A DNA stretch of 64,000 nucleotides. It comes from Ketobacter alkanivorans. GTDB lineage: Bacteria; Pseudomonadota; Gammaproteobacteria; Pseudomonadales; Ketobacteraceae. Below are positions 1 to 12,400 of the stretch, piece by piece; position 1 is the first letter of the stretch, and every line of letters begins with the position of its first letter. The DNA is taken from contig NZ_CP022684.1 of the NCBI RefSeq assembly GCF_002863865.1, positions 2,757,501 through 2,821,500 of the forward strand. Direction: 5' to 3'. The notes below the pieces were generated by a model that had not been told where the DNA came from, did no database searches, and worked only from the letters and a program-made list of their open reading frames with translations. The translations under genes were made by a program, and so were the position numbers.

Positions 1-1
1 T

Positions 2-241
2 AACGATGCCGACAGCGTGGCGGAGATCGTTGGTGGCTCGTTATTTGATTGCCCGTCGGTAATCGATACCTATGATCATCATCAGCGTTTGTCCCGCCGC
101 TATTTTACTGCGTGGTTGAACTACTTTCTGAAACAACAGCAGCAGTATGAGCCCTACCTGTATGGTACGCTGGCCCAGCAGGATCTGGCATCGCAACTCT
201 TAACCGAGTGGCAATTTGAAATGCCAGCCGTGCAGCCTTAA
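2..241 (+). CDS. C-terminal end of a hydrolase-like protein (5' end outside window)
   Basis: The reading frame is open from the left edge to a TAA at 239-241, so only the last 79 residues are present. The tail carries HQRLSRRYFTAWLNYFLK and YLYG, a pattern seen at the C-terminus of dienelactone-hydrolase-like alpha/beta hydrolases, where the last helix follows the catalytic His. No catalytic residue can be confirmed here because the nucleophile and acid would lie upstream of the window. The internal GTG at 17 is unlikely to be the true start, because the frame continues leftward without a stop. The family call is tentative; the existence of a coding 3' end is more certain. It is followed 17 bases later by another plus-strand gene. 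Confidence 0.4.
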   Translation, partial: NDADSVAEIVGGSLFDCPSVIDTYDHHQRLSRRYFTAWLNYFLKQQQQYEPYLYGTLAQQDLASQLLTEWQFEMPAVQP

Positions 242-258
242 ATCTTAACGAGCAGAAG

Positions 259-456
259 ATGGAATTCTTATCAGAGGAAGTCGTGATTTGCCCATACTGC
301 GGAGAATCCCTGGATGTGCTCATTGATCATCAGGAAGCAGGTCAACAATACATCGAAGACTGCCAGGTGTGTTGCAGGCCAATCACTTTCAACGTGGGGA
401 TAGATGCGGAAGGCAACCTGAGCGTATCGGTTCACGCTGAAAATGAAACGAACTAA
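259..456 (+). CDS. CPXCG-motif cysteine-rich small protein
   Basis: This 65-residue protein has a CPYCGE knuckle near residue 11 and a second Cys pair (CQVCCRP) near residue 37, so it probably folds as a small zinc ribbon. It matches the CPXCG cysteine-rich family (about 60-70 residues, common in gammaproteobacteria, function unknown), including the ending in which the chain runs into a short acidic beta-rich tail. The ATG follows the previous stop by 17 bases, suggesting co-transcription. A weak inverted repeat with a T-run lies just downstream. Zinc binding is inferred from the paired cysteines; no enzymatic role is evident. Confidence 0.75.
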   Translation: MEFLSEEVVICPYCGESLDVLIDHQEAGQQYIEDCQVCCRPITFNVGIDAEGNLSVSVHAENETN

Positions 457-468
457 CCGGCCACCACG

Positions 469-490
469 ACCAGCACCTTGACTGGTTTTT
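469..490 (+). terminator. Weak possible terminator after the CPXCG gene
   Basis: Arms ACCAG (469-473) and CTGGT (482-486) are followed by four T. The stem is only 5 bp, so this is a weak candidate separating the small gene from mnmG. Confidence 0.25.
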
Positions 491-553
491 GCCCCAGTCA
501 TTCACCTAGTTAGGTTAGTTTTCGGAAACCCAACAAGCAAAACCGTAAAGCTT

Positions 554-582
554 TTTTCTTTTTCTGTCCTCTGACATATAAT
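554..582 (+). promoter_or_regulatory. Probable mnmG promoter
   Basis: A perfect TATAAT lies at 577-582. The matching -35 window (554-559, TTTTCT) is poor, so the call rests on the -10 box and on the position about 90 bases before the mnmG start. It predicts a leader of roughly 85 nucleotides. Confidence 0.4.
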
Positions 583-642
583 ATGCGGCCTTTTCTGTCG
601 GTTGCGGGCATCTGCCACCAAACAGAAAAAGCAGTAATCATC

Positions 643-659
643 GGCCTCTGCAAGAGGCC
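643..659 (+). promoter_or_regulatory. Leader hairpin before mnmG
   Basis: GGCCTCT (643-649) and AGAGGCC (653-659) form a perfect 7-bp stem with a GCA loop, ending 15 bases before the GTG start and just before the weak ribosome-binding stretch AGAGGG (664-669). It could modulate translation initiation; no T-run follows, so it is not a terminator. Confidence 0.35.
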
Positions 660-674
660 CTAGAGGGCAGTTTC

Positions 675-2561
675 GTGGATTATCCAAAGCATTACGGAGT
701 CATCATCATTGGTGGCGGTCACGCCGGTACCGAAGCCGCATTGGCCAGTGCCCGCATGGGTGTTGCTACCCTGTTACTGACCCACAACATCGAAACCCTC
801 GGCCAAATGTCCTGCAACCCGGCCATTGGCGGTATTGGCAAAAGCCATCTGGTGAAAGAAATCGACGCCCTCGACGGCGCCATGGCTCGCGCCACCGATA
901 AAGGTGGCATTCAGTTCCGCATCCTGAACTCCCGTAAAGGCCCAGCCGTGCGTGCTACCCGGGCCCAGGCCGATCGTATTCTATACAAAGCTGCCGTACG
1001 TGAAATTCTCGAAAACCAGCCCAATCTGGACATCTTCCAGCAGTCTGCCGACGACCTGGTAATAGAAGGCGACACCGTCAAAGGTGTAGTCACCAACATG
1101 GGCGTGAGCTTCTTTGCCCAATCCGTGGTACTCACCGCTGGCACCTTCCTCGGGGGCAAAATCCACATAGGGTTGGAAAACCACTCCGGTGGCCGTGCCG
1201 GTGATCCACCTTCCATCGCCCTGGCCCAGCGCCTGCGAGAGCTGCCGTTCAATGTGGATCGCCTCAAAACCGGCACCCCACCGCGCATCGATGCCAAAAG
1301 CGTGGACTTCTCGGTGATGACAGAGCAGCCCGGCGACACGCCCCTGCCGGTGATGTCCTTTATAGGATCGCTGGCTGAGCATCCCCGCCAGATCAGCTGC
1401 TACATCACTCATACCAACGCGCGCACCCACGACATTATCCGTGGCGGATTGGATCGTTCCCCCATGTACACCGGCGTAATCGAAGGCATTGGCCCCCGTT
1501 ACTGCCCGTCCATCGAGGACAAAATCCATCGCTTTGCCGATAAGGATTCCCACCAGATCTTTATCGAACCAGAGGGCCTCACCACCCACGAGTTATACCC
1601 CAACGGCATCTCCACCAGTTTGCCGTTTGATGTGCAGCTGGATCTGGTGCACTCCATCCGTGGCATGGAAAACGCCCACATCCTGCGCCCCGGCTACGCC
1701 ATCGAATACGACTACTTCGATCCTCGGGATCTGAAATATTCATTGGAAACCAAATTCATCAACGGCCTGTTCTTCGCCGGACAGATCAACGGCACGACAG
1801 GCTACGAAGAGGCCGGCGCCCAAGGCTTGCTGGCAGGGCTCAACGCCGGTCTGCGCGCCCAGGAAAAAGACCCATGGCATCCGCGCCGTGATGAAGCCTA
1901 CATCGGCGTATTGGTCGACGACCTCATCAGCATGGGCACGTTGGAGCCCTATCGCATGTTCACCAGCCGAGCCGAACATCGCCTGCTGCTGCGAGAAGAC
2001 AACGCCGACCTGCGGCTTACTGAAAAAGGTCGCGAGCTGGGTCTGGTGGGCGATCACCGCTGGCGATTGTTCTGCGAAAAGAAAGAAGCCATAGAACAAG
2101 AAGAGCAACGTCTGCGCAGCACCTGGGTATTACCAGACTCCGCCATGGCAAAACAGTTGCAGCCCAAATTGGAAAACACCCTGGCCCGAGAATACAGTCT
2201 TAAAGATTTACTGCGTCGTCCGGAGCTGAACTACAAAGACATCGCCGCCCTAACCCCCGAACTCAATGTGGATGCAGCGGTGGCCGAGCAGGTAGAAATC
2301 ATCGCCAAGTACGCCGGTTATATTTCCCGGCAACAGGACGAAGTCGAACGAGTACGACGCAGCGAAGGCACCTTGCTGCCGGATGATTTCGATTACGAGT
2401 CCATCTCAGGGCTCTCCAATGAAATCAAATCCAAGCTGGGTCAAGCGCGGCCACAAACATTAGGACAGGCTAGTCGCATTCCCGGTGTCACTCCAGCGGC
2501 GGTGTCCCTGCTGCTGATACACCTGAAGAAGCGCTCTACCCAGAACAAAAAAAGCGCGTAA
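675..2561 (+). CDS. mnmG: tRNA uridine-5-carboxymethylaminomethyl modification enzyme MnmG (GidA)
   Basis: MnmG with MnmE adds the carboxymethylaminomethyl group to wobble U34 of certain tRNAs in the cytoplasm, using FAD, methylene-tetrahydrofolate and glycine. The 628-residue length is typical. The N-terminal dinucleotide fold is visible as [12 protein letters not shown] near residue 10, followed by the conserved [12 protein letters not shown] segment with its Cys near residue 47. The second catalytic Cys is in [11 protein letters not shown]. The C-terminal helical tRNA/MnmE-binding part ends in LLLIHLKKR. The start is GTG with a weak AGAGGG upstream. It heads the mnmG-rsmG-parA-parB set that usually lies beside the chromosomal origin. 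Confidence 0.97.
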   Translation: MDYPKHYGVIIIGGGHAGTEAALASARMGVATLLLTHNIETLGQMSCNPAIGGIGKSHLVKEIDALDGAMARATDKGGIQFRILNSRKGPAVRATRAQADRILYKAAVREILENQPNLDIFQQSADDLVIEGDTVKGVVTNMGVSFFAQSVVLTAGTFLGGKIHIGLENHSGGRAGDPPSIALAQRLRELPFNVDRLKTGTPPRIDAKSVDFSVMTEQPGDTPLPVMSFIGSLAEHPRQISCYITHTNARTHDIIRGGLDRSPMYTGVIEGIGPRYCPSIEDKIHRFADKDSHQIFIEPEGLTTHELYPNGISTSLPFDVQLDLVHSIRGMENAHILRPGYAIEYDYFDPRDLKYSLETKFINGLFFAGQINGTTGYEEAGAQGLLAGLNAGLRAQEKDPWHPRRDEAYIGVLVDDLISMGTLEPYRMFTSRAEHRLLLREDNADLRLTEKGRELGLVGDHRWRLFCEKKEAIEQEEQRLRSTWVLPDSAMAKQLQPKLENTLAREYSLKDLLRRPELNYKDIAALTPELNVDAAVAEQVEIIAKYAGYISRQQDEVERVRRSEGTLLPDDFDYESISGLSNEIKSKLGQARPQTLGQASRIPGVTPAAVSLLLIHLKKRSTQNKKSA

Positions 2562-2599
2562 TGCTCATCGGCGCCAGCCAAGCAGCCTAGGAACACACA

Positions 2600-3244
2600 G
2601 TGCAATTGACCGAACAACAAGCGCAGCGACTGGCGGCGGGCTGCGAGCAGCTGGGCCTGAATCTAAACTCAGAACAGCTGCAGAAAATCCGCCGGTATCT
2701 GGAAAATCTGCTGAAGTGGAACCAAGCTTACAACCTCACCGCCATCCGCGATCCGGATGACATGGTGATCAAGCACCTGCTGGACAGCCTATCCATAGTG
2801 CCTCATATAAAAGGGCAAAATATACTGGATGTCGGCACAGGCCCCGGCCTGCCCGGTGTACCGGCGTCCATTTGTGATGAACATCGTCAGTGGACCCTGA
2901 TCGACAGCAACGGCAAGAAAACCCGTTTCCTGGTGCAAATGAAAGCTGAATTGAAACTGGATAACGTCACCGTCATTAAAGGACGCATCGAATCCGTGCC
3001 GAATAGCCAGCGCTACGACACCATCACCAGTCGCGCATTTGCATCCCTGGAAGACTTCGTTAGTGTGTGCTTACCACTACTGCAAGAAGGCGGAGAACTG
3101 CTGGCCATGAAGGGGCAAATCCCCCATGAAGAAATCGAACTACTAAAAGATCAACAACTCAATATTCACATCGAACCACTGAAAGTGCCCTATTTGCATG
3201 AAGAACGGCACCTGATTGTGGTACAAAGAGCACAGACAGAATAA
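2600..3244 (+). CDS. rsmG: 16S rRNA (guanine527-N7)-methyltransferase RsmG (GidB)
   Basis: RsmG transfers a methyl group from S-adenosylmethionine to N7 of G527 in 16S rRNA. The 214-residue length fits. The SAM-binding loop reads LDVGTGPGLPGVPASI near residue 75, preceded by the family motif NLTAIRDPDDMVIKHLLDS. The start is GTG at 2600, about 10 bases after TAGGAA. The GPGLPGV variant differs slightly from the common GAGLPGI, which is unlikely to matter. It lies 38 bases after mnmG in the usual origin-proximal order and is probably co-transcribed with it. Confidence 0.96.
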   Translation: MQLTEQQAQRLAAGCEQLGLNLNSEQLQKIRRYLENLLKWNQAYNLTAIRDPDDMVIKHLLDSLSIVPHIKGQNILDVGTGPGLPGVPASICDEHRQWTLIDSNGKKTRFLVQMKAELKLDNVTVIKGRIESVPNSQRYDTITSRAFASLEDFVSVCLPLLQEGGELLAMKGQIPHEEIELLKDQQLNIHIEPLKVPYLHEERHLIVVQRAQTE

Positions 3245-3265
3245 TTCCATTCGGGGAGATCGATT

Positions 3266-4066
3266 GTGGGCAAAGTAATCTCGGTGACCAATCAAAAGGG
3301 CGGTGTAGGTAAAACCACCACCTCCGTCAACCTGGCTGCGTCGCTGGTTGCCACCAAGCGTAAAGTGCTCATGATCGATCTCGACCCCCAAGGCAACGCC
3401 ACCATGGGCAGTGGCGTCAACAAGCACGAACTGGAAAGCTCCATATACGATGTGCTGGTGGATCAAATGACCGTCGCCCAGGCAGTGATTCATACCGAAC
3501 CCGGTTATGACCTGATCGGCTCCAATGCTGACTTAACCGCAGCCGAAGTAGAGTTGCTGGATCTGGAAGGCAAAGAGCAGCGTCTCAACCGGGCCTTGGA
3601 AGGTGTGCGCTCTCAATACGATTACGTCCTGATTGACTGTCCGCCCTCACTTAACATGCTTACCGTTAATGCCCTGGTGGCATCGGACTCCGTAATCATC
3701 CCCATGCAGTGTGAATATTACGCGCTAGAGGGTTTGTCCGCTCTGCTCAATACCATTGAAAAAATTCAAAGCGCCCTCAACCCGAAACTGGAAATCGATG
3801 GTCTGCTGCGCACCATGTATGACCCCCGCATCGCATTATCCAACCAGGTATCCAGCCAGTTAACGGAACACTTCGGCGACAAAGTCTATCGCACCATCAT
3901 TCCGCGCAACGTGCGTCTGGCCGAAGCCCCCAGCCACGGCCTGCCGGTATTGGAATACGATCGCAAGTCCCGTGGTGCCGTGTCCTATCTGGCCCTGGCC
4001 GGTGAACTGATTCGCCGTGCAGAGCAGAAAATAAGCGGCACCAGTGCAGAAACCGCCCCGGCCTGA
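3266..4066 (+). CDS. parA: Chromosome partitioning ATPase ParA (Soj)
   Basis: ParA is a nucleoid-bound ATPase that works with ParB-parS complexes to segregate newly replicated origins. The 266-residue protein starts with the deviant Walker A box QKGGVGKTTT at about residues 9-18 with the signature lysine, followed by IDLDPQGNATMGSG and the Walker B region YVLIDCPPSLNMLT. Length and motifs are those of the chromosomal Soj type without the extra N-terminal helix-turn-helix of plasmid ParA. The start is GTG, preceded by GGGGAG at about 3252. It sits 21 bases after rsmG. Confidence 0.95.
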   Translation: MGKVISVTNQKGGVGKTTTSVNLAASLVATKRKVLMIDLDPQGNATMGSGVNKHELESSIYDVLVDQMTVAQAVIHTEPGYDLIGSNADLTAAEVELLDLEGKEQRLNRALEGVRSQYDYVLIDCPPSLNMLTVNALVASDSVIIPMQCEYYALEGLSALLNTIEKIQSALNPKLEIDGLLRTMYDPRIALSNQVSSQLTEHFGDKVYRTIIPRNVRLAEAPSHGLPVLEYDRKSRGAVSYLALAGELIRRAEQKISGTSAETAPA

Positions 4067-4094
4067 TTGCGTCGGTGGCCAAGCCCCTTATAAT
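4067..4094 (+). promoter_or_regulatory. Probable parB promoter
   Basis: TTGCGT (4067-4072) and TATAAT (4089-4094) are separated by 16 bases, just after the parA stop and 56 bases before parB. This suggests parB can be transcribed independently as well as from upstream. Confidence 0.45.
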
Positions 4095-4150
4095 GTTCCA
4101 CACACAAAATTGAATTTCGCATAATTCACCTACCACCATAAAGGCGATGC

Positions 4151-5050
4151 ATGGCTGCCAAAAAGAAAGGACTGGGTCGTGGACTGGACGCACTATTGGG
4201 GAGCGCCAGCATACCGCAAAAAGAGGTGCCCACCGACGCCACCAAGCCGGTTAGCGTCAGCAAAGAAGACCTCGACGGAGAGCTGCGACACCTGCCCATC
4301 GAATTTTTGCAGCGAGGCCGCTACCAGCCACGCCGCGACATGGATCCCCAGGCCCTCGAAGAACTGTCTAACTCCATCAAAGCCCAAGGCATCATGCAGC
4401 CCATCGTGGTGCGCCCCATGGCCGGAGCCAATCAATACGAAATCATCGCCGGTGAACGCCGTTGGCGTGCAAGCCAACTGGCGGGCCTGGATAAAGTACC
4501 CTGCGTCATTCGTGCAGTAACCGACGAAGCCGCCATCGCCATGGCGCTGATTGAAAACATCCAGCGCGAAGACCTCAACCCCATCGAAGAAGCCGCTGCC
4601 CTGCAACGATTTCAGGATGAGTTCGAACTCACCCACCAGCAGGTGGCTGAGGCAGTGGGCAAGTCACGCACCACCGTTACCAACCTGCTGAGGCTGATGA
4701 GCCTGAGTGCAGAAACTCGTAAACTGGTAGAACACGGTGATCTGGAGATGGGCCATGCCCGCGCCATACTGACCCTGGATAGTGTCAAGCAAACTGACGC
4801 AGCCCGTACCATTGTTGCGAAAGGCCTATCGGTGCGCCAGACCGAAGCACTGGTGCGTCGCCTGCAACAAGAAGAAATCGCCACCGGCGACACCAAAATC
4901 GACCCCGATGTAAAATTGTTACAAGATAATTTATCAGACAAGCTGGGGGCACCCGTCATGATCCAGCACAGCGCAAAAGGCAAGGGCAAACTGGTAATTC
5001 GCTACAGTAGCCTGGACGAACTGGATGGTATTCTCGACCACATCAAATAG
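4151..5050 (+). CDS. parB: Chromosome partitioning protein ParB (Spo0J/Noc family)
   Basis: ParB is a CTP-dependent clamp that loads at parS and spreads along DNA, partner of ParA. The 299-residue protein begins with the usual KKKGLGRGLDALLG. The CTP-binding/arginine patch is visible as QPRRDMD and GERRWRASQL (about residues 100-115), followed by ENIQREDLNPIEEA and the helix-turn-helix GKSRTTVTNLLRLM. The C-terminal dimerisation segment ends in DELDGILDHIK. ATG at 4151 gives the family's usual N-terminus. No convincing 16-bp parS site was found in the window. Confidence 0.95.
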   Translation: MAAKKKGLGRGLDALLGSASIPQKEVPTDATKPVSVSKEDLDGELRHLPIEFLQRGRYQPRRDMDPQALEELSNSIKAQGIMQPIVVRPMAGANQYEIIAGERRWRASQLAGLDKVPCVIRAVTDEAAIAMALIENIQREDLNPIEEAAALQRFQDEFELTHQQVAEAVGKSRTTVTNLLRLMSLSAETRKLVEHGDLEMGHARAILTLDSVKQTDAARTIVAKGLSVRQTEALVRRLQQEEIATGDTKIDPDVKLLQDNLSDKLGAPVMIQHSAKGKGKLVIRYSSLDELDGILDHIK

Positions 5051-5098
5051 GTTGAGCAAAAAGTCACCGAAAAGCCTTAGATCCCGCCGCAACCCGTG

Positions 5099-5127
5099 TT
5101 GCCTGTGGTTAGGAAAGTCTCTATAAT
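5099..5127 (+). promoter_or_regulatory. atp operon sigma70 promoter
   Basis: TTGCCT (5099-5104) and TATAAT (5122-5127) are separated by exactly 17 bases. It lies 108 bases upstream of atpI and is the best-matching promoter in the window; transcription would start near 5134. Confidence 0.75.
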
Positions 5128-5234
5128 CGGCACCGCCTTACACAGGCACCTGCAATCAGCGTTTGAGCTGACCCAAAAGGTTCAAAAGGTCAAAAGAGAG
5201 AAATCCGCTGGTTGAGGGCAAACGGAAAAAGACT

Positions 5235-5627
5235 GTGACAAAGCCAAGCACGTTAAACAAAGGGTATATCGCTGTTTACGTGGTGGGTTCGCAGGCGCTC
5301 GTATCGACTCTAATTCCTGTGCTCGTGTTGTTTGCAGTAAGTAAAGAAGCCGCGTTAGCCGCGCTGGCAGGGGGCTGGACAGCTGTTCTCGCCAACCTTT
5401 ACTTCGCAATACAGGCATTTCGCTTTTCTGGCGCACGCGCGTCGCAAGAAATGGTGCAGGCATTTTATCGGGGTGAGGCCGGCAAATTCGTCATTGTCAT
5501 GCTGCTGTTCATCGCAGCGTTCAAACTGCTCCCGGGTGTTCGTGAAAGCGCGGCATATTTATTTTCAGCCTTCTTTATAGTGTATGGGATCGCCTGGGTG
5601 GCGCCTCTTCTGTTGCGTAAAACATAG
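5235..5627 (+). CDS. atpI: ATP synthase subunit I (AtpI)
   Basis: This is a 130-residue membrane protein with four hydrophobic segments (for example LVSTLIPVLVLFAVS, LAALAGGWTAVLANLYF and FVIVMLLFIAAFKLL). It matches the poorly conserved AtpI family, the first gene of proteobacterial atp operons, which assists c-ring assembly or stability. The start is GTG at 5235. Its identity rests mostly on position before atpB and on topology, since AtpI sequences diverge strongly. Confidence 0.85.
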   Translation: MTKPSTLNKGYIAVYVVGSQALVSTLIPVLVLFAVSKEAALAALAGGWTAVLANLYFAIQAFRFSGARASQEMVQAFYRGEAGKFVIVMLLFIAAFKLLPGVRESAAYLFSAFFIVYGIAWVAPLLLRKT

Positions 5628-5670
5628 CGCAGCATGGCCGGTAACGGCATTGACACAATGAATAAGGTAA

Positions 5671-6558
<888 letters not shown>

Positions 6559-6596
6559 GAATTTGTTTTAACTTTTACACTTAACCTTAACTTTAA

Positions 6597-6854
<258 letters not shown>

Positions 6855-6914
6855 GTCCACCGCTTCGTAGAAAGTAGCGTCAAACATTTACTTTAACGAG
6901 CGAGAGGGTTTGGT

Positions 6915-7385
6915 ATGGATATTAACGCCACCATCCTAGGACAATCTATCGCCTTTGCCGTATTCGTTTTTTTCTGTATGAAGTTCGTATGGCCACCGTT
7001 GATCAACGCCATGCGGGAACGTTCAGAGAAAATAGCACACGGTTTACAGGCGGCAGACCAGGCAGAGCAAGATCTTGAATTGGCTAAAGAGAAAGCCGCA
7101 GATACCTTGCGCGAAGCCAAGCAGCAAGCTGCTGCGCTGATTGAGCAGGCTAACAAGCGTGCCAACCAGTTGGTTGAAGAAGCAAAAGATCAGGCCCGCG
7201 CCGAAGGCGAGCGTCTGAAAGCGGCTGCACAGGCCGAAGTAGAACAGGAATTGAACCGCGCTAAAGAATCATTGCGTGGCCAGGTTGCGGTTCTGTCTAT
7301 CGCCGGTGCGGAAAAAATTCTTGGCACAGCAGTAGATCAAGGCGCTCACAACGCAATGCTTGAGCAACTTGCATCAGAACTGTAA
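6915..7385 (+). CDS. atpF: ATP synthase Fo subunit b
   Basis: Subunit b is the peripheral stalk dimer linking Fo to F1. The 156-residue chain has one N-terminal membrane helix (about residues 7-26, containing [16 protein letters not shown]) followed by a long charged, alanine-rich coiled coil such as [19 protein letters not shown]. The ending, rich in hydrophobic residues around [10 protein letters not shown], is the usual delta-binding end. Length matches E. coli b. Confidence 0.97.
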   Translation: MDINATILGQSIAFAVFVFFCMKFVWPPLINAMRERSEKIAHGLQAADQAEQDLELAKEKAADTLREAKQQAAALIEQANKRANQLVEEAKDQARAEGERLKAAAQAEVEQELNRAKESLRGQVAVLSIAGAEKILGTAVDQGAHNAMLEQLASEL

Positions 7386-7397
7386 CGGTATCGGATT

Positions 7398-7934
7398 ATG
7401 GCAGAACTAATCACAGTTGCCCGGCCTTACGCGAAAGCGGCTTTTCAGTTCGCCGACGAAAACGGCGCACTTGCTGAATGGTCCGATATGCTAGCCTTTG
7501 CAGCGGCTGTTTCAGCAGACGAGGCAGTGTCCGGTTACTTGCACAACCCCAAGATCACTTCTGCACAAAAAGCAGAAGCCTTTGGTGCACTGTGCAAGGA
7601 TAAGCTGAATGAACAGGGTCAAAACTTCGTGTCCTTGCTGGCGCAGAACAAACGATTAGCGGCATTGCCGGAAATCGCTGCGCTGTATGAAACACTGAAG
7701 TCACAGAAAGAACAAAGCGTCGATGTAGAAATTACATCCGCATTCGCTTTGTCCGACGAGCAGGCAAGCAAACTTGCCGCTTCCCTGAAGCAGAAACTGG
7801 GCCGCGAAGTCAACGTCACTACCGCAGAGGATAAATCTCTGGTGGGTGGCGTCATCATCAGAGCCGGCGATTTAGTGATTGACGGTTCTGTGCGCGGTAA
7901 GCTCGCTAAACTGGCCGAAAAATTGAATTCTTGA
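7398..7934 (+). CDS. atpH: ATP synthase F1 subunit delta
   Basis: Delta joins the top of the F1 hexamer to the b stalk. The 178-residue protein starts with the family signature [15 protein letters not shown] and has the conserved C-terminal [21 protein letters not shown]. It begins 12 bases after atpF and ends 16 bases before atpA, as in other proteobacterial atp operons. Confidence 0.97.
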   Translation: MAELITVARPYAKAAFQFADENGALAEWSDMLAFAAAVSADEAVSGYLHNPKITSAQKAEAFGALCKDKLNEQGQNFVSLLAQNKRLAALPEIAALYETLKSQKEQSVDVEITSAFALSDEQASKLAASLKQKLGREVNVTTAEDKSLVGGVIIRAGDLVIDGSVRGKLAKLAEKLNS

Positions 7935-7950
7935 GTTTGAGGACATAAGC

Positions 7951-9495
7951 ATGCAGCAACTCAACCCTTCAGAAATAAGCGAGCTGATCAAACAGCGCAT
8001 CGCGAATCTGGATACAACATCCGAAGCGCGCACCGAAGGTACTATCGTTAGTGTATCTGACGGTATCGTGCGTATTCATGGTCTGGCCGACGTAATGTAC
8101 GGTGAGATGGTTGAATTTGAAAATGGCATTTTCGGTATGGCTCTTAACCTGGAGCAGGATTCCGTAGGTGCAGTAGTACTAGGTGATTACCTGGGTCTGG
8201 CTGAAGGCCAGAAAGCAAAATGTACCGGTAAAGTATTGGAAGTGCCTGTAGGGCGCGAACTGCTGGGCCGCGTTGTTGACGCTCTGGGTAATCCAATTGA
8301 CGGTAAAGGTCCTCTGGGCACTACCGAAACTGATGTTGTGGAAAAGGTTGCACCAGGTGTAATCGCACGTAAATCGGTAGATCAGCCAGTTCAGACTGGT
8401 TTGAAGTCGATTGACTCCATGACACCTGTAGGTCGTGGTCAGCGTGAGCTGATCATCGGTGACCGTCAGATCGGTAAAACGGCCATCGCCATCGACACCA
8501 TCATCAACCAGAAAGATTCTGGTATTAAATGTGTGTACGTGGCCATCGGTCAGAAGCAGTCTTCTATTGCTAACGTAGTACGTAAGCTGGAAGAGCACGG
8601 CGCCATGGAAAACACCATCGTGGTAGCAGCGGCAGCCGCCGATCCTGCAGCCATGCTGTTCTTGGCAGCCTTTACCGGTTGCACCATGGGCGAATATTTC
8701 CGTGATCGCGGCGAAGACGCACTGATCGTATATGATGATTTGACCAAACAAGCTTGGGCTTATCGTCAGATCTCCTTGCTGCTGCGTCGTCCTCCGGGTC
8801 GTGAAGCTTATCCTGGTGACGTATTCTATCTGCACTCCCGCCTGCTGGAACGTTCTGCTCGCGTTAGCGCTGACTATGTAGAAAAGTTCACCAACGGTGA
8901 AGTGAAAGGTCAAACTGGTTCGTTGACGGCTCTGCCCATCATCGAAACTCAGGCTGGCGACGTATCCGCATTCGTACCGACCAACGTAATCTCCATCACC
9001 GATGGTCAGATCTTCGTTGAAACCAACCTGTTCAACTCCGGTATTCGTCCGGCGATGAACGCAGGTATCTCGGTTTCTCGTGTAGGTGGTGCAGCACAGA
9101 CCAAAATCATCAAAAAGCTGGGTGGTGGTATTCGTCTGGCACTGGCTCAGTATCGCGAACTGGCAGCATTTGCTCAGTTTGCTTCTGACCTTGATGAAGC
9201 GACACGTAAGCAGTTGGAACACGGTACTCGTGTTACCGAGCTGATGAAACAGAAGCAATACGCGCCTCTGTCCGTTGCTGAGATGGGTCTGATTCTGTTT
9301 GTAGCCAACGAAGGCTATCTGGAAGATATTGAAGTACCCAAGATTCTGGATTTCGAAGCAGCACTGCTGTCTTACGCAAATTCTGAAGCCTCCGCATTGA
9401 TTGCTAAAGTCAATGAGAAGGGCGATTGGAACAGCGACATCGAAAGCGAGTACAAAGCACTCGTTGAGAAGTTCAAGTCCACTCAGACTTGGTAA
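7951..9495 (+). CDS. atpA: ATP synthase F1 subunit alpha
   Basis: Alpha is the regulatory nucleotide-binding subunit of the alpha3-beta3 hexamer. The 514-residue protein has a Walker A box [11 protein letters not shown] near residue 170 (Ile in place of the more common Thr) and the conserved [20 protein letters not shown] loop. The N-terminus [14 protein letters not shown] is typical of gammaproteobacteria. GAGGA lies about 8 bases before the ATG. A stem-loop follows the stop codon. Confidence 0.98.
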   Translation: MQQLNPSEISELIKQRIANLDTTSEARTEGTIVSVSDGIVRIHGLADVMYGEMVEFENGIFGMALNLEQDSVGAVVLGDYLGLAEGQKAKCTGKVLEVPVGRELLGRVVDALGNPIDGKGPLGTTETDVVEKVAPGVIARKSVDQPVQTGLKSIDSMTPVGRGQRELIIGDRQIGKTAIAIDTIINQKDSGIKCVYVAIGQKQSSIANVVRKLEEHGAMENTIVVAAAAADPAAMLFLAAFTGCTMGEYFRDRGEDALIVYDDLTKQAWAYRQISLLLRRPPGREAYPGDVFYLHSRLLERSARVSADYVEKFTNGEVKGQTGSLTALPIIETQAGDVSAFVPTNVISITDGQIFVETNLFNSGIRPAMNAGISVSRVGGAAQTKIIKKLGGGIRLALAQYRELAAFAQFASDLDEATRKQLEHGTRVTELMKQKQYAPLSVAEMGLILFVANEGYLEDIEVPKILDFEAALLSYANSEASALIAKVNEKGDWNSDIESEYKALVEKFKSTQTW

Positions 9496-9503
9496 TCATT
9501 AAC

Positions 9504-9525
9504 CGGGGCAAGATAACTTGCCCCG
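9504..9525 (+). promoter_or_regulatory. Intercistronic hairpin between atpA and atpG
   Basis: CGGGGCAAG (9504-9512), loop ATAA and CTTGCCCCG (9517-9525) make a perfect 9-bp GC-rich stem with a tetraloop, 8 bases after the atpA stop. There is no T-run, so it is more likely an mRNA-stability or processing element, or a partial attenuator, than a full terminator. Confidence 0.6.
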
Positions 9526-9546
9526 TAACCTGAATACGGTAGACCT

Positions 9547-11860
<2,314 letters not shown>

Positions 11861-11881
11861 TTAAGCTAGGGAGTAATCACC

Positions 11882-12307
11882 ATGGCGATAACCGTACACT
11901 GTGATATCGTTTCTGCCGAGAAATCCATATTCTCTGGTTTGGTGGAAATGGTTGTCGCTCACGGCACACTGGGTGACCTGGGTATTGCTCCGGGTCACGC
12001 TCCCTTGTTGACACAATTGAGCCCTGGCCCGATTCGTGTCATCAAGCAAAACGGTGAAGAAGAAGTGTACTACGTGTCTGGTGGTATGCTGGAAGTGCAG
12101 CCCAAAGTGGTTACCATTCTGGCAGATACCGCCCAGCGCGCTGATGACGTGGATGAAGCAGCAGCCCAACAGGCTATTGAAGATGCCCGTCGAGCGTTGG
12201 CGAACCAGTCTTCCGAAATCAACTACTCTGCTGCGGCAGCGATGTTGGCGGAAGCGGCAGCGCAACTGCGTACGATACAGGCCCTGAAGAAGAAAATGGG
12301 CAAATAA
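11882..12307 (+). CDS. atpC: ATP synthase F1 subunit epsilon
   Basis: Epsilon binds gamma at the base of F1 and can inhibit ATP hydrolysis. The 141-residue protein has the N-terminal beta-sandwich with [18 protein letters not shown] and a C-terminal alpha-helical hairpin rich in Ala and Glu. GGGAG precedes the ATG. It is the last gene of the operon and is followed by a strong terminator. Confidence 0.97.
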   Translation: MAITVHCDIVSAEKSIFSGLVEMVVAHGTLGDLGIAPGHAPLLTQLSPGPIRVIKQNGEEEVYYVSGGMLEVQPKVVTILADTAQRADDVDEAAAQQAIEDARRALANQSSEINYSAAAAMLAEAAAQLRTIQALKKKMGK

Positions 12308-12343
12308 GCACCGGTTGTCGTGAAACGCGCAACAAAGCATGAT

Positions 12344-12372
12344 AAAAAGGGTAGCGCTAGCTACCCTTTTTT
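12344..12372 (+). terminator. Rho-independent terminator of the atp operon
   Basis: GGGTAGC (12349-12355), loop GCTA and GCTACCC (12360-12366) form a perfect stem extended by A5/T5, ending in six T (12367-12372). The A-tract on the left means it could also work on the minus strand. Confidence 0.88.
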
Positions 12373-12400
12373 CGTTTAAACCCGATATGGAATTGTTTCG

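Noticed and set aside
8179-9258. A 359-codon frame antisense to atpA
   Set aside because: atpA is certain here, and the antisense product looks like a shadow with no motif or ribosome-binding site.
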